Source: Craterostigma plantagineum | Taxonomy: Eukaryota; Streptophyta; Magnoliopsida; Lamiales; Linderniaceae | Assembly: GCA_027422505.1 (NCBI GenBank) | Contig: JAPQWV010000756.1 | Coordinates: 1 to 64,000 of the forward strand | Direction of reading: 5' to 3' | DNA length: 64,000 bases | In this document: one piece after another, positions 1-10,825 of the stretch | Layout of the letters: the number at the start of each line of letters is the position of its first letter | How positions within the stretch are numbered: position 1 is the first letter of the stretch | Notes under the pieces: model-generated | Databases searched by the model: none | What the model was told of the DNA's origin: nothing | The model's input: only the letters and a program-made list of their open reading frames with translations | Position numbers and translations under genes: made by a program

Positions 1-573
1 AATTTCCTAAGGCCATACATTCAGCTTCGATTGTGGAGAGGGCGACAACATTTTGCTTTCTACTAGACCAAGTTATCATGGAATTTCCAAGTAATTGGCA
101 AGTTCCACTAGTACTTTTCCTATCTTCCCTACAGTCGGCATAGTCAGCACCAGAATATCCCACTAATGGGAAGTCATCCGTATAAGAATACCACAGACCA
201 AATTGGCAGTACCCTTGATATCTAAGTATACGTTTGACTGCTGTCAATGAGATTCCTAGGGCTAGACTGATATCTCGAACACATACCAACATCAAACATA
301 ATATGAGGGCGACTAGCAGTTAAGAAAGAGGCTTCTGATCATACCTCGATATTCTGTTTGATCAACTGGTGTACCTGATTCGTCACAGTCTATTTTGGTG
401 GTCTGATGCATAGCGGTGGAAATTGCTTTGGAATAGCTCATCCCGAATTTTGTCAGTAATTCCTTGCTGTACTTCGTTTGGGATACAAATGTTCCATTGT
501 CAAGTTGCTTTATTTGCAACCCGAGGAAGTAGTTCAGCTCACTCATTAAGCTCATCTCAAATTCCTCCTGCAT
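1..573 (-). pseudogene. copia RNase H and C-terminal reverse transcriptase remnant
   Basis: The open piece 573-313 encodes the RT connection region with the copia signature FLGLQIKQL, followed by the TEYRGMIRSL block (normally YRGxIGSLLYL). In another frame, 300-1 reads as RNase H with the stretch DRKSTSGTCQLLGN and a TIEAECMAL block in place of TAEAEY. The frame changes between 313 and 300 and the reading runs off the window start. The YVDD-like catalytic block lies around 640-600 but is damaged. This is the downstream end of the same broken element; no function is expected. Confidence 0.75.
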
Positions 574-913
574 AGACTTAGAAATTCCTCATAATTAAGG
601 ATATTAGTACTTCCAAATATAATATCATCAACATAGAATAGGACCAGTATCATGTGATCACCTTCATACTTAATAAACAGTGTATTGTATCAATAGTTCC
701 AGTCAAAAAGTCCTATGTCAATTAAAAAGGTACTCAGTCGTTCATACCATGCCCTAGGTGTCTGCCTTAAACCTTATAATGCTTTATTCAATTTAAAAAC
801 ATGATTTCGAAAATCTTCCCTAGCGGAATCGGTGGTTGTTCTACATAGACATCCTCATTTATAAAGCCATTCCAAAATGCACTTTTTACGTCCATTTGAA
901 AAAGTTTAAAACG

Positions 914-1450
914 TTAAAAGCATGCATATGCAAGTAAGACACGTATAGACTCTAATCTAACTACCGGAGCAAAAGTTTCATCGAAATCAATACCTTCCTC
1001 CTGGGAATAAACTTTTGCAACTAACCTCGCTTTGTTTCTGGTGATATTACCGTGTTCGTCGAGCTTGTTGCGAACGACCCATTTGGTTCCTATGATGTAT
1101 TTTTCGTCTGGTCTCTCTACAAGTACCCACACTTGGCTCTTTTCGAACTGAGATAACTCATTCTCCATGGCAGAGACCCAAGATATATCATCTAGAGCTT
1201 CATGGACCGTCTTTGGTTCCATCATTGAAAGCAGTACATGGGATTCCTCCGTATCCTGATTTCGTGCAGTTGCTCGCGTTTTGATTCTAGATGTGATATT
1301 TCCTATTACTTGATCTGTTGGATGACTGGAAGCATGTTTCCATTTTTTGCGTTGCTGCTCATCAGCTTCTGGTTCCAGTGTGTCAACATTTTCGTCCTTT
1401 GGAATATCTTTCTCACTGTCTTTAGTATCCTGCAGTCCTGCACAAGACAA
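914..1450 (-). pseudogene. copia integrase-RT linker and N-terminal reverse transcriptase
   Basis: An open stretch of 178 residues on the minus strand. The first half is a charged linker (residues about 10-60); the second half is the start of a copia reverse transcriptase: a [20 protein letters not shown] block, the [14 protein letters not shown] block and the [20 protein letters not shown] block, then [17 protein letters not shown]. In intact relatives the last runs directly into the catalytic QMDVKTAF block; here the frame is lost after residue 178 and the QMDVK equivalent near 895 is in another frame. It is a piece of the larger copia fragment. Confidence 0.8.
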
Positions 1451-2848
1451 TCTATACCTTCAGCAGTAGCATCTGCGTTAGGTATCTCATCAAAAGTAGC
1501 ATGTATGGATTCCTGAACAGTCAGTTTCTTTTTATATTATAAACATGATATGCCTTATAATGAAGACTGTAACCAAGAGTATCCTTTGATCTACCTTAGA
1601 GTCAAATTTTTCTCTCTATCGTTCAAGATAAAGCATTACATCCCAGCACACGAAAGTAACCTATATTTGGAGTTCTACCGTGCCTGATTTCATAAGAAGT
1701 TCTCTAATATCGGCCTAAGGAAAACACGATTAGACACATAAACAGGTTGTACTAACAGCTTCCGCCCAGAACTGTTTAGGAATATCATAAGTAACATAGA
1801 TCTAGCCATTTCCTGTAGCACTCTATTTTTCCGTTCAACTACGCCATTCTGTTGGGGAGTTATAGGGGCAGAGAAGTTATGGTTATATTCATATTGATCA
1901 CAGAATTATGCAAATGACTTACTCTCAAATTCTATTCCATTATCACTACGTGTCCTACATAGATTCATTTCTTTTTCATTTTAAAGTCTCTTTACTAGCG
2001 ATACAAAGTTATCTAATGCCTCATTGTTATGTGCAAGGAATATCACCCATGTATACCTGGAATAATCATCAACAATAACAAAGGCATATCTTTTACCTCT
2101 CAGAGACATCGTCTGAACAGGACCAAAAGGTCGAGATGAAGTAGTTCTAGTGGTCTGTTATGGCACATTCTTTACGTTAAACGATATCATGGTCTGCTTA
2201 CCCATTTGGCATGCCTTGCACGTTTTGTCCTTGATGAACTTTATGTCAGGAACACCTCGTACCAGTGCATTGCTTGTAATATGAGAGTAATTCCATGTTG
2301 GCATGTCCTAAGCATCTGTGCCATAACCAGGTGTTATCCTGTGTAACTGCTAAGCACTTGACATTCTGGTCATTGATATCACCAAGAGTAATACATTAGA
2401 TATTTCTATCCCTAGATGCTCTAAATAACACCTTATTATCATTTCTAACAACACACTTAAAATTTTCAAAAGTACCATATGACCTTTATCACAAAATTGA
2501 CTAATGCTTATGAGATTATGTTCTAGATTCTTAACCAACCATACATCATCTATAGTAGTATGTAAAGTGTTACCTACAGTTCCAACTCCAATAATCTTAG
2601 CCTTTGTGTTGTCGGCTTATGAGACATATCCTCCGTCATACGCTTTCACCGACACAAACTTACTGATATCACCGGTCATATGGTGGGAACACCAACTGTC
2701 GAGATACCACTTGTTTTTCTTGCTGGATTTTCTTCTTTGTACCTGCATGAATCAGTTCTTTTCTGAGGTGCCAATGTTGGTTGGGTTCTAACAGGTTAGT
2801 AGCAAAGTAACTCCTATTAACACATAATATATCAGGTGTCACAGACTG

Positions 2849-3578
2849 TTATCTCTCAAACACAGGTTGCTCGGTGTTAGAGACTTGATTATCAGGAACC
2901 TTCTTTGGCCTCCAGACATATCTAGACTTATCAGCTCTCTTCAAAAAACAATTGTTAGAATAATGACCATGACAACCGCATGAAAAACACTTAGGTTTTC
3001 TAACAGTAGGTGGAGCATGTTCCTGTATCATGAATATCCTATCCTGATTTTCAATATTCCTAGGAAAACTAAGTAACATATCAAGATTCTGTTTACCCTC
3101 AAGAAGTCTATCAACCGTACGTGTCTTTTCTTCTAAGGAATTCCTAATAACAGATCTCTCTCTAGATATATCACTGTTTTGCTTTCTAAGCTCCTCACAA
3201 TTATGTAAGGGTTTCTCTTCCTTAAGGGTTTCTAGTCCGGTCCTTAAGCATGCATTATCTAGATCCGTTTGGTGTTTCTCTCTAGCTATATCATCTCGTT
3301 GCTTAACCACTCTCTTTCTTGAGAGCTGAGTGACTTAATCTTCCTTTCTGTATTTTGAATTATTTCAAACATTTCTTCCTTTTCATGTACTTCAAAGATT
3401 GAGGAAGCGTTATCATGAGATTCATCCTTACTAGCATATTTTCGGCGGATTCGCATGAGCTTACACGATTATATTCTTCTCTTGTTAGTGCACAATCAAT
3501 CATGTTTTTGCCTTGGCATTCAGTGTTCCACGCTTTGTCGACTTGTTAGCGTTAATGGGAACAGTCGCAGCCATAATG
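2849..3578 (-). pseudogene. SIRE-like copia gag C-terminal part with zinc knuckle
   Basis: Minus-strand reading gives a coiled-coil region rich in E, K and L (about 3400-3060, partly open as 3310-2849) followed by a CCHC knuckle, CFSCGCHGHYSNNC, near 2990-2940, and a KYVW-type basic tail before protease. CCHC knuckles bind element RNA during particle assembly. Upstream, 3578-3420 reads as the end of a gag UBN2-like domain (block LTREEYNRVSSCESA) but with frame breaks. The gag N-terminus is missing: the sequence changes to gypsy at about 3580. Confidence 0.75.
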
Positions 3579-3595
3579 CATCGTCAGAAACTCCA

Positions 3596-3832
3596 TTATA
3601 TTTGATAGTATCCTAAGAAGTTGTCGATATGGGCGTTTGGATCTTCGCTCGGTAATCCATAAAATGGAATTTGTTGAATCATTTGAAATGTTATCGGCTT
3701 AAGCTCAAAGTTATTCGGAGGAAGCGCCGGTCGTCTAATAGCAGATTGAGTACCAACAAAGGGAGTTGCGTATTCGCCGAGCGGCACGTCATGATTCTCG
3801 TTATCTCCGTTATTGTTTTCGTTATCAGCCAT
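3596..3832 (-). pseudogene. Athila-like Ty3/gypsy gag N-terminus (78 codons)
   Basis: The frame begins with an acidic stretch rich in D, E and N and continues with FELKPITFQMIQQIPFYGLP and SEDPNAHIDNFL, the characteristic opening of plant Athila-type gag proteins, where the motif reads NFELKP..IQMVQ..F.GLPSEDPN.HL.NFL. It stops after residue 78, where the family normally continues for several hundred residues, so it is truncated. It lies 239 bases inside the tRNA-Asp primer site at 4071-4088 on the same strand, exactly where gag should start. Gag normally forms the particle core; this piece is only a relic. Confidence 0.8.
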
Positions 3833-4070
3833 GGCTGTTTGTGTTTGGTTGATTGCTTGCTTCTTCTTGTTTCGATTTTCCCGACAAGCTCACTTGATCT
3901 CCGAATTTAAAGGAAGAAAGTTTGTGCTCCCAAACTTTCGCATAAACCGTTAAACACCTAATTCGCTAATAATAATAATAATAATAAAAATAATAAAACA
4001 ATATTAATAACTATAATAAGTTCAAAGTAAAACTAGAATTATTTGGTATCAATATTAGTAAAAATCATAG

Positions 4071-4088
4071 TCCCCGGCAACGGCGCCA
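4071..4088 (-). other. gypsy primer-binding site complementary to tRNA-Asp
   Basis: On the minus strand the sequence TGGCGCCGTTGCCGGGGA is complementary to the 3' end of plant tRNA-Asp including the CCA. This is the standard primer for Athila/Tat-type gypsy elements. It lies between an LTR end (TTCGCAACA, minus strand, at 4095) and the gag start at 3832, which fixes the element's orientation. It is only the 3' 18 bases, not a tRNA gene. Confidence 0.85.
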
Positions 4089-4094
4089 AAAACT

Positions 4095-5760
4095 TGTTGC
4101 GAATAAATTCATATGCAAGTGTACGTAGCGTCTAACAAGTAATAGTGTACGTAAGTACGGATATCGAACCCAAAGTACTATGTTACTAAGTACAGAAATT
4201 ATATTAATTCTAATTTTATCCGAATAATAGCAAGCTGGCAGTTGATGAAACAATAAAAGAAAATACACAGATAAATATAAAACACGATTGAAAGGCAGAT
4301 AATCAAGGAGGCACTAAAACACAATGGGAAGATTTAATTCAAAGATAAATCTGGGGACTCCAACTTCACCAGCGACAATCATGCTATTGATTTCGGTTCT
4401 CAAAGGAATACTTAATTTTGTGTGACGATGGATTTTTCCTATATTTATCGATCTATCTCTAGCATCGATAACCTATTTTAACACGCGAATCCAACATCTC
4501 TGTCAAGATTTCTACACGTAGAATGCAATAAAATCAGAAAATCATAGATCATCGCACTAGTGACGTAACTATCTCTAGCTTACGAATGTTTTAATTGTAT
4601 CATAAATCAATGGCCACGTCAAGATAATCACCTCTCAGTCTCATGTCTAAATATCTATTCTTAGGAAAATTGATCAGAAATTCGTAAGCATTAACAACAG
4701 ATTACGATACTCAACATAGCGTTTAGGTCTTACTAGCATACGAGCCGAAAATCAATAGCAGTCATGTCTGGCTACATCGTAACCCCAGACTAGAACATAT
4801 TATAATTCAACACAAGCATCAAAATAAACATGTTCATAATAAGAGATAAACAGAACGAATATGTAGGCGGGTCGCGTTTTGCTCGCCCTGATCTCTCGGT
4901 GACCTTCGACATCCTTCTGTCTCCAAGGTTCTAGGCTGCTCTCACGTTTGCCGCCCCGATCCAAATGCTACTGATGTTCGTGCGTAGGATGTCTGCTCGA
5001 GGGTGTATATGGTATACCCTTCGTTGAGTCTTTTCGTCGAACATGTGGTGTGCGTCTGAGGTTGGTGCAGCTATGTGCTACATTTTCTCCACTGCCACGA
5101 GCAACTTTGGTGCCAGCTTCAGCTCGTGAACTCTCCAGCTGGGGAAGGAGCTGATCAGTTTCAGCTTTTTTTGGTGTGCTTCCGAGTGAGGCCCGTGCGA
5201 GGTGCGCGAGTGAGGAGAGCAGCTGCGTCTTTGAGGAGATGGTTGCTTCGGTGATGCTTGCTGCCAGCTGAGCTTCCAAGGAAGGAGTAGTGTGTGCTTC
5301 CCTTTTGAGCTGTGTGCTTCGTTGATGTGTCAGGCGGCTACATGGATAAAGCAGACATGTATGTTGAATATTGGGTCGATGGCAGCCCAATATTGATCTT
5401 AAGCTGCCTTCTTTTTCTTCTGGTGAGTGTCTCTGGTGTTAAGAGAGCTGCGTTTTTCAGTTTTTATGCCCCACGCTCGTCTGTCGATATTTGTTCTCCT
5501 TCAATTGCTCTCGATCGTCCATTAAGGAAACACTTTTTCCCGTTTCTCGCATTCAACATCTTTTCCCCATCTTATGCGGATGTGTAGTTTCCATGTTTCA
5601 AGGACCATGTCCAACTCAGCATCGTTTATCGAATGGACGACTAATTAGACCAAATCCTGTAAATTGCAAAACAACCCCGAATCTACGCTAAAACTGCAGA
5701 AAAACCCCAAAATAGACAAAACTATCATAATAGCTTAATATGCCCACATTAAACTTAAAT
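4095..5760 (-). repeat. 5' LTR of Athila-like gypsy element (right edge uncertain)
   Basis: The plus-strand left edge is TGTTGCGAA at 4095, a few bases from the primer site, so on the minus strand the LTR ends TTCGCAACA. The block around 4115-4190 (GCAAGTGTACGTAGCGTC, then a tract ending ATATCGAACCC) is a widespread plant gypsy LTR-end signature and recurs, diverged, at 43115-43175. The region 5640-5720 (TGTAAATTGCAAAACAACCCC) matches 44275-44330 in that second copy. I see no convincing coding sequence inside. The right boundary is set only by the start of plant-mobile-domain similarity at about 5790; no target duplication was found. Confidence 0.65.
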
Positions 5761-6708
5761 CAAGACTTACATCCCGCAATTGATTCGAAATAAACCCCCG
5801 AAAGATCACCTAAATATCGGCGCATCAAACTATAGCTGGGGCAGTGCCGTGCTGCCATGTTTGTATCAAGAGTTGTATGCAGCCTCTCGTGGGATTGTAC
5901 AAAACATAGGTGACCCCTGCCACAATTACAGGTATCTGTCTATTTTGTTTTACATAAATAATATTAGCAATATACTGTTTTAACTTTATACTTTCAATTA
6001 TGTAAATGTGGGCTTGGATTCATATCTTGCCTTTGAGTCCTACAAGACAATGCACAATTTCGAGATTGCTCTACTGATGCCGTCGCACGCCGCTAAGTAA
6101 GTTAGTCTGAAGTATTACGCCAGTAGACTTAGTATTTTTATGTGTTATTGCTCACCGAGTCTACGGCTCATTCGAACGTGCGACAAATGCGAGAAATTTT
6201 AAATATTTGAATCTCGCACAGTTCGTTGGGGATCTGTATATCGACGAGTTCCTTGAGGTGGTGCACACCTGACGAGGTGTCTACCATCATGTAGATCGAA
6301 GGTGTCGTTGATTTTCCTCAACGTCATCGAACTTTATATCCATACGGGTCCGACGTCAGTTCAATAGGGTGTAAGGGCTACTATCAACACATGTGTCGTC
6401 CACTCGACATTGGGAGACGTTTCATGCGCATTGGTTAGCGATGTGGAATGCTAGAGTTGATATTTTGGTCGAGGTGACGAGATAGCCTCTAGTAACCTTT
6501 CGGCATTGAACGGTTACCATCAGCGGTATGATAACGTTACTCGATGATTTTCTCGCCTAGTAGGTAGAAGGGGTTGCATGGCGCTTCGTTACATTTTTCT
6601 GAATAATTAAATGTATACTCTTTAGATATTTATGATTCATATTATTTCTTCATATATAATTTGATGCCGCGGAGGATACATTAGCTCGAGTTCATGCAAT
6701 GTCAGATG

Positions 6709-7238
6709 CATGGGTGGACCCAGGATTCTATGCCCGAAGGGGCTCTACGGAGGAGATTTGTGGGACGAATTTAACCCCCTTAATATATAAGAAACCATTT
6801 GTATCATTTAGTCTTTTATTAAAAAATTAAAAAGAACCCGCTTAATATAGAAATAAATAATCATTTATATTTATAATATACATGAAAAATTTATACTTAA
6901 TTTTATGTCTAAACATTTAAATAAAAGAATAAATGATAGTCGTTTACTATAAAACAGTTGGGATTCGACCGCACGGCCAAATTTAAATAAAATAATAAAT
7001 TATAGTCCTTTATTATTAAAATTAATAAGAAAAACAGTTAGGATTTGATCCCAATGCCAAGAATAGGAAGCACTTTATATTAAGGTCATTTATCATTCCA
7101 AGAGAATTTTTTATAAAAGACTACATTTATGTAGTCATATTGTTATTTTAACGATCAGACCACCATAATTCACTCTTACTCCGCCAGCCGGCCGTAGGGT
7201 CAACGGATCCCCCGAGCCCCCAGGTGGATCCGCCCCTG
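6709..7238. mobile_element. hAT-type MITE, 530 bp, in the PMD pseudogene
   Basis: The left end CATGGGTGGACCCA (6709-6722) and the reverse complement of the right end, CAGGGGCGGATCCA (7225-7238), form an imperfect terminal inverted repeat. The direct repeat GTCAGATG at 6701-6708 and 7239-7246 is a perfect 8-bp target duplication, as hAT transposases make. The CAGGGGCGGA start is common among plant hAT-derived MITEs. The interior is AT-rich with no transposase, so the element is non-autonomous. The flanks are reading frame of the PMD pseudogene on both sides. Confidence 0.9.
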
Positions 7239-7330
7239 GTCAGATGCATGGAAGTTGCAAATGTCACCAAACGAATTCGACTGATCGCACTAGATCGACC
7301 AAGAGGCATGCGTAATCAAATAGTCATGAG

Positions 7331-7965
7331 TAGGGTTGCAAATTTTCGGTTCGGTTCGAGATTCGATTTGAAATTTAAGATTCGAATTCGAAATAAATGA
7401 ATATGAATACGAATACAAATACTTTTTATGATTCGAATAATTTTGAATACGAATAAGAATATGTATGTATTCGATTCGAAAAATTAACGAATATTCGACT
7501 CATTTAATGTAATATATATTTAAATATATTATATATGTACTTGTAAGCCCAAATAAACTATTAGGGCCCAATAAAATATTAGACCCAAATTATTTATTTA
7601 TTTTAACCCATAAAAAGCATAATCAATAAAACAAACCCTTCATTTGTTTCAAGTCACCACCACATAATTTCTCTCTCGCCGACAGCCACCCGTCGTCTTG
7701 TAGCCATCGTCATGGAGTTGTTTCTCAGAATTTTTCCGAATTATTTTGTAGTTATTTTTGTAATTCTAAACAGGTTTTATGGGGAAAAACTGAAATTTTC
7801 TTTCGAATATTCGAATATTCGTGAATATATTCGAATATTGTTATCGAATCGAATCGATTTTTAGGATTCGAATACGAATCGAATCGAATACGAATACTTG
7901 AAAAATTAACGAATACAAATTGAATATTATGATATTCGATTCGATTCAGTTCGTTTGCAACCCTA
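7331..7965. mobile_element. hAT-like MITE, 635 bp, in the PMD pseudogene
   Basis: Perfect 12-bp terminal inverted repeats TAGGGTTGCAAA (7331-7342) and TTTGCAACCCTA (7954-7965). The flanks GTCATGAG (7323-7330) and GTCACGAG (7966-7973) are an 8-bp target duplication with one mismatch. Both arms are rich in ATTCGATTCG/CGAATACGAAT and can fold back on each other. The middle (about 7600-7760) is different, non-repetitive sequence. There is no transposase. The right copy of the duplication immediately precedes the tail of the PMD reading frame. Confidence 0.88.
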
Positions 7966-8423
7966 GTCACGAGATGTCCTCTCGGAGTAGACCACGTAGG
8001 AGTCGGTCTCGCACAATTCGTCCTCGACTCGCTGAGGCCGGTAGTTCTAGACAGAACGATGGATCAGAAGGTTATATTTATGAGCGGATAGACACTGATA
8101 GTATGTGGAGGATGTCAGCTGCTCAGCACGATGGTGCGATTACATCCGACTCGGCATTCATTGACATCCTATCACCATTTGGTCCAATGCATTCGAGGCA
8201 TACCAATATAGATCATCGTCCTCCACGTTCTCCAGCCTTCAGTTTCGGACGCTCCACATCTTGTGCAGTAGATGAACCACTCAAAGTGGACCGACATCGT
8301 GCCCGTCAAATTCCTAGGCCTCACATGTGCTACACTGGTACATTCTTATATCGACCAGGTCAATGTCGAAGGCCACTAGCTATATATGCAGTTTCATTTT
8401 TATGTTTTGGTTTGTTGAATTAG

Positions 8424-9150
8424 TCTAGCACAATTTAACTTTTATTTATATCGATTTATTGTCCACTTATTATAAATTATTCAAAAAAAATACTTCATCC
8501 ATAATAAAAATATTATACAAATACTGTAATATTAAAAAATTCCATAAAATTTTCTATCTTTTCGAATAATTATAAAAATATTATTATGTTAATAAATTTC
8601 AGAAAAATCCTTCAATCATCCCAAATAAATATCATAAAAATATTATTACATTAAAAGTTTTCAAAAAAATTGTTCAATCATTTCAAATAAAATGTTGTAC
8701 TTCTTTCATCCAGATTTTGACTTCATATGTTTGCATATTTGGCCGAGTCAATCCAACAAAGAAATTCCCTCGATCAAAGTCAAATATTGCTTGGTAAAGA
8801 CACACTCCCTCTCTCCATGAAAAACCTCATCTCTCTGTAAAAACTCTGACCTACATAAATTTCTCTGCTTCCAGATCCTCCACTACGTAAGTTGGCTAGG
8901 TCTCTTCTCCTTTCATCTTAGTCCCTGTTTTGTTCTTATTTTCTTCTGCTCATTTATTTCTTTTCTGCTGTTTTTTATGTTTAAGTTTTGTGTTTCTTCG
9001 ACTTTCGGGGATGGGAGTTTTGGTCACCTTGTTGTAGGGGTTATTTCTCATATTATGGGAGGATTAGTACCGAATAATACAAGCTTTGGAAGTTAAAGAT
9101 AAAAGGGATTGCGTATCAATTATCATTTCTATACTAATGTCAAAGAGGCT
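8424..9150. other. AT-rich spacer with a short tandem repeat
   Basis: No coding signal was found. Between about 8502 and 8692 there are roughly three imperfect copies of a 62-65-base AT-rich unit containing ATAAAAATATTATT and TTCAATCATCCCAAATAAA. The rest (8700-9150) is unassigned and contains a pyrimidine-rich stretch around 8900-9000. Confidence 0.55.
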
Positions 9151-9154
9151 GTTA

Positions 9155-9957
9155 ATGTTGAGCACAACATTGGCAAAGTTGGGGTAACATTCTAGTCAAC
9201 ATTTGTTGGCCGAGAATGTTCCCCACACTATTCAGCCGAATCATTTGGCAGGCTCAGACAGGCTTTTGGACCTCCCCTGGCGCACGCCAGATCAGCTCGA
9301 GCACGATGTTGATCAGGATGTTGGGTCAACATCGGTGGCAGCTCTGGAACAAGCAGTTAGATGACTCGAAGCGTCCATCGCAGCTTTGGTGGCTCAACGA
9401 GATGCTTTGAGGATCTTGATTTCTTCCCAAAAAGGGGGAGATAGAGCAGAAGGAGCGAGAGCTGAAGGAGTGAGAGCTAGAGATCAAGTAGGACCGAGTG
9501 GTGCGAAAACAGGAGAAGGGCAAAGTGCTGAAGCAGAACAGAGGGGAGAACGAGCTCTTGAGGAAGAGCATGTCCGGGCTGAAGATCAAGGAGTGGAAAG
9601 AGCAGCTGGTGAAGAAGCTGAGGAAGCAGAAGACTCGATCGAGAGTCAAAATATTTAGACTTCAATTTTTTTGTGCATGCGCTTATTAGTTTTTTGTTTG
9701 CATGCCTGCTTTGCTTCTTATCTTTGTGTGTGGTTCTTTTTTGTTTGGACCATGTCTTTTGTTTTGCAGATATTTTCAGGACCACTTATGGCTTGTACTA
9801 ATTAGTAGTACTTTGAGTAGTTTAGTACTATTCTGTTTTCGTCTAACTCTAACCATTTTTAATAGTTTATGGTTGAATAGGTGTGGCCTTCAGGGGGAGA
9901 TTTGTTACGACTAACTTCTACTTTGGTTTTGGGATGAAAGATAAAAAGGGGGAGATT
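9155..9957 (+). mobile_element. 3' terminal remnant of a SIRE-like copia lying upstream of an LTR
   Basis: The region ends with two polypurine tracts, CAGGGGGAGAT near 9891 and AAAAAGGGGGAGAT at 9943-9956, the second directly followed by the LTR start. A polypurine tract belongs at the 3' end of an internal region, so this is the tail of one copy that shares the LTR at 9958-10772 with the next. It starts with about 70 bases (9155-9225) nearly identical to the first part of that LTR, an unexplained partial duplication. In between is a coiled-coil reading frame (9230-9658). Confidence 0.65.
9386..9658 (+). pseudogene. coiled-coil tail of the element's extra 3' ORF (broken)
   Basis: This frame reads MVAQRDALRILISSQKGG and then a charged A/E/R-rich stretch. 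An overlapping frame (9498-9689) reads VRKQEKGKVLKQNRGENELL and continues with a K-rich coiled coil, so a small frameshift near 9440-9500 probably broke one coiled-coil domain. It lies just 5' of the polypurine tracts, the position of the C-terminal coiled coil of the extra ORF at 38473-40737. The assignment is positional inference; sequence similarity is too low to call by eye. Confidence 0.45.
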
Positions 9958-10772
9958 GTTACTGTTGAGCATTCAGCATTGGCAATGTTGGGGTAACATT
10001 CTAGTCAACATTTGTTGGCCGAGAATGTTCCCTATCTCAGTTTTATCTTTCATGCCCAAAACTAATATTATTAATGACGTGGCATTTTTCTAGTATTGTG
10101 CAGGTTATGGATAAGTGCTGGAGGATCAAACCGTGTGGAATGAGTGTGGATGAGCTAGAGCGAAAATAGGAAAGGAGCTTACTAAAAATAGGCGACTTGG
10201 AGCTCAAGTGAAGACCGAGCCTTGGAGCTGACCAAGTCGACTCCAAACGTTCACTAACGGTCCAACCTCATTCAGTGGATGTTAGTGGACGTTATGGGCT
10301 GTTACCAAGTCGTTCGGGAAGTCCTTTAGAAGTCGAAGACATATATAAGGCGAAGCACTTAACCGTTTGGAGATAGGACTTACAACGAGCGAAAAAGAGA
10401 GTACCAAAGTGAGTTTGAGCGAGTATCATCTCTTTGGAGAGTTTTCTTTTTGTTCTAGCTTTTCAAAGGTCGAAAGATCTTGTAGTTTGCAGAATCCTTT
10501 TTGATTCGTAGTTTACGCTAGGCTGGTTTTTGACTATCCTTTTTGATAGTTTGTAATCCATCTTTATAGTGGAGTTTTGCGCCTTGAGGCACGCAGCAAG
10601 TTGTTTGACTTGGTGCATAAAATCATCTCCCGTGTTCGTGTCGTTTTATCACTAAGTTATTATCATTTCCGTTGTGCGTTTCTAAGTGAGTGTGAGTGTT
10701 AGTCCAACATCACGTCCAACATCAGTTTACAACTTAATGCGTTTTACATCCGTTAGTACGGGACCCCCATCA
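9958..10772 (+). repeat. 5' LTR of SIRE-like copia element
   Basis: It begins at TGTTACTGTTGAGC right after a GGGGGAGAT polypurine tract and ends at ...CCCATCA, three bases before the initiator-Met primer site at 10776. A TATA box (TATATAA) lies at 10342-10348, consistent with a U3/R boundary. Exact first base is uncertain between 9958 and 9964. A matching 3' LTR is not visible at the other end, where a LINE begins at 16371. Confidence 0.72.
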
Positions 10773-10775
10773 AAG

Positions 10776-10787
10776 TGGTATCAGAGC
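10776..10787 (+). other. copia primer-binding site (initiator tRNA-Met)
   Basis: The sequence TGGTATCAGAGC lies three bases past the LTR end and is the standard plant copia primer site, complementary to initiator tRNA-Met. It is followed 38 bases later by the gag start at 10826. Confidence 0.92.
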
Positions 10788-10825
10788 ATACGCTTGACGC
10801 TACCAAGCGCTAAAGATCTTCCAAA

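Larger units (their letters stand above)
1..3578 (-). mobile_element. SIRE-like Ty1/copia fragment, degraded, cut by window start
   Basis: Read on the minus strand, this stretch carries the copia domains in order: gag tail with zinc knuckle (3578-2849), protease (about 2740-2500), integrase (about 2250-1560), reverse transcriptase (1450-580) and RNase H (about 300-1). Domain order PR-INT-RT-RH defines Ty1/copia, and the gag style with a coiled-coil stretch before the CCHC knuckle resembles the SIRE/Maximus lineage. Many stops and frameshifts break the frames, so it cannot make a polyprotein. No LTR or primer site is visible: the 3' end lies beyond the window and the 5' end stops abruptly next to gypsy sequence at about 3580. 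Lineage assignment is inference; the copia identity is secure. Confidence 0.85.
5790..8423 (+). pseudogene. plant mobile domain (PMD / MAIN-like) pseudogene split by two MITEs
   Basis: The reading at 5800-5930 (SNYSWGSAVLPCLYQELYAA, then NIG) matches the plant mobile domain core, usually YSWGSAVLxxLYRELCxAS...I(A/G)G. Degraded pieces continue through 6180-6600 (RRFMRHWLAMWNARVD near 6425 and RLVGRRGCMALRYIF near 6560), then 6670-6708, 7247-7330 and 7974-8423. The gene is interrupted at 6709-7238 and 7331-7965 by MITEs; with these ignored the pieces abut at their target duplications. The final 150 residues (RSR-rich, low complexity) look like the variable tail. PMD genes spread with transposons and include MAIN/MAIL genes. 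Stops and frameshifts mean no product. Confidence 0.65.

Noticed and set aside
4071..4088. Possible tRNA-Asp gene
   Set aside because: Only the last 18 bases match; no acceptor, D or anticodon arms lie upstream. It is a primer-binding site.
5312..5983. Several short plus-strand ORFs in and after the gypsy LTR
   Set aside because: The frames at 5312-5691 lack domains and lie in LTR-like sequence. Only the end of the 5780-5983 frame has plant-mobile-domain similarity, and it is annotated there.
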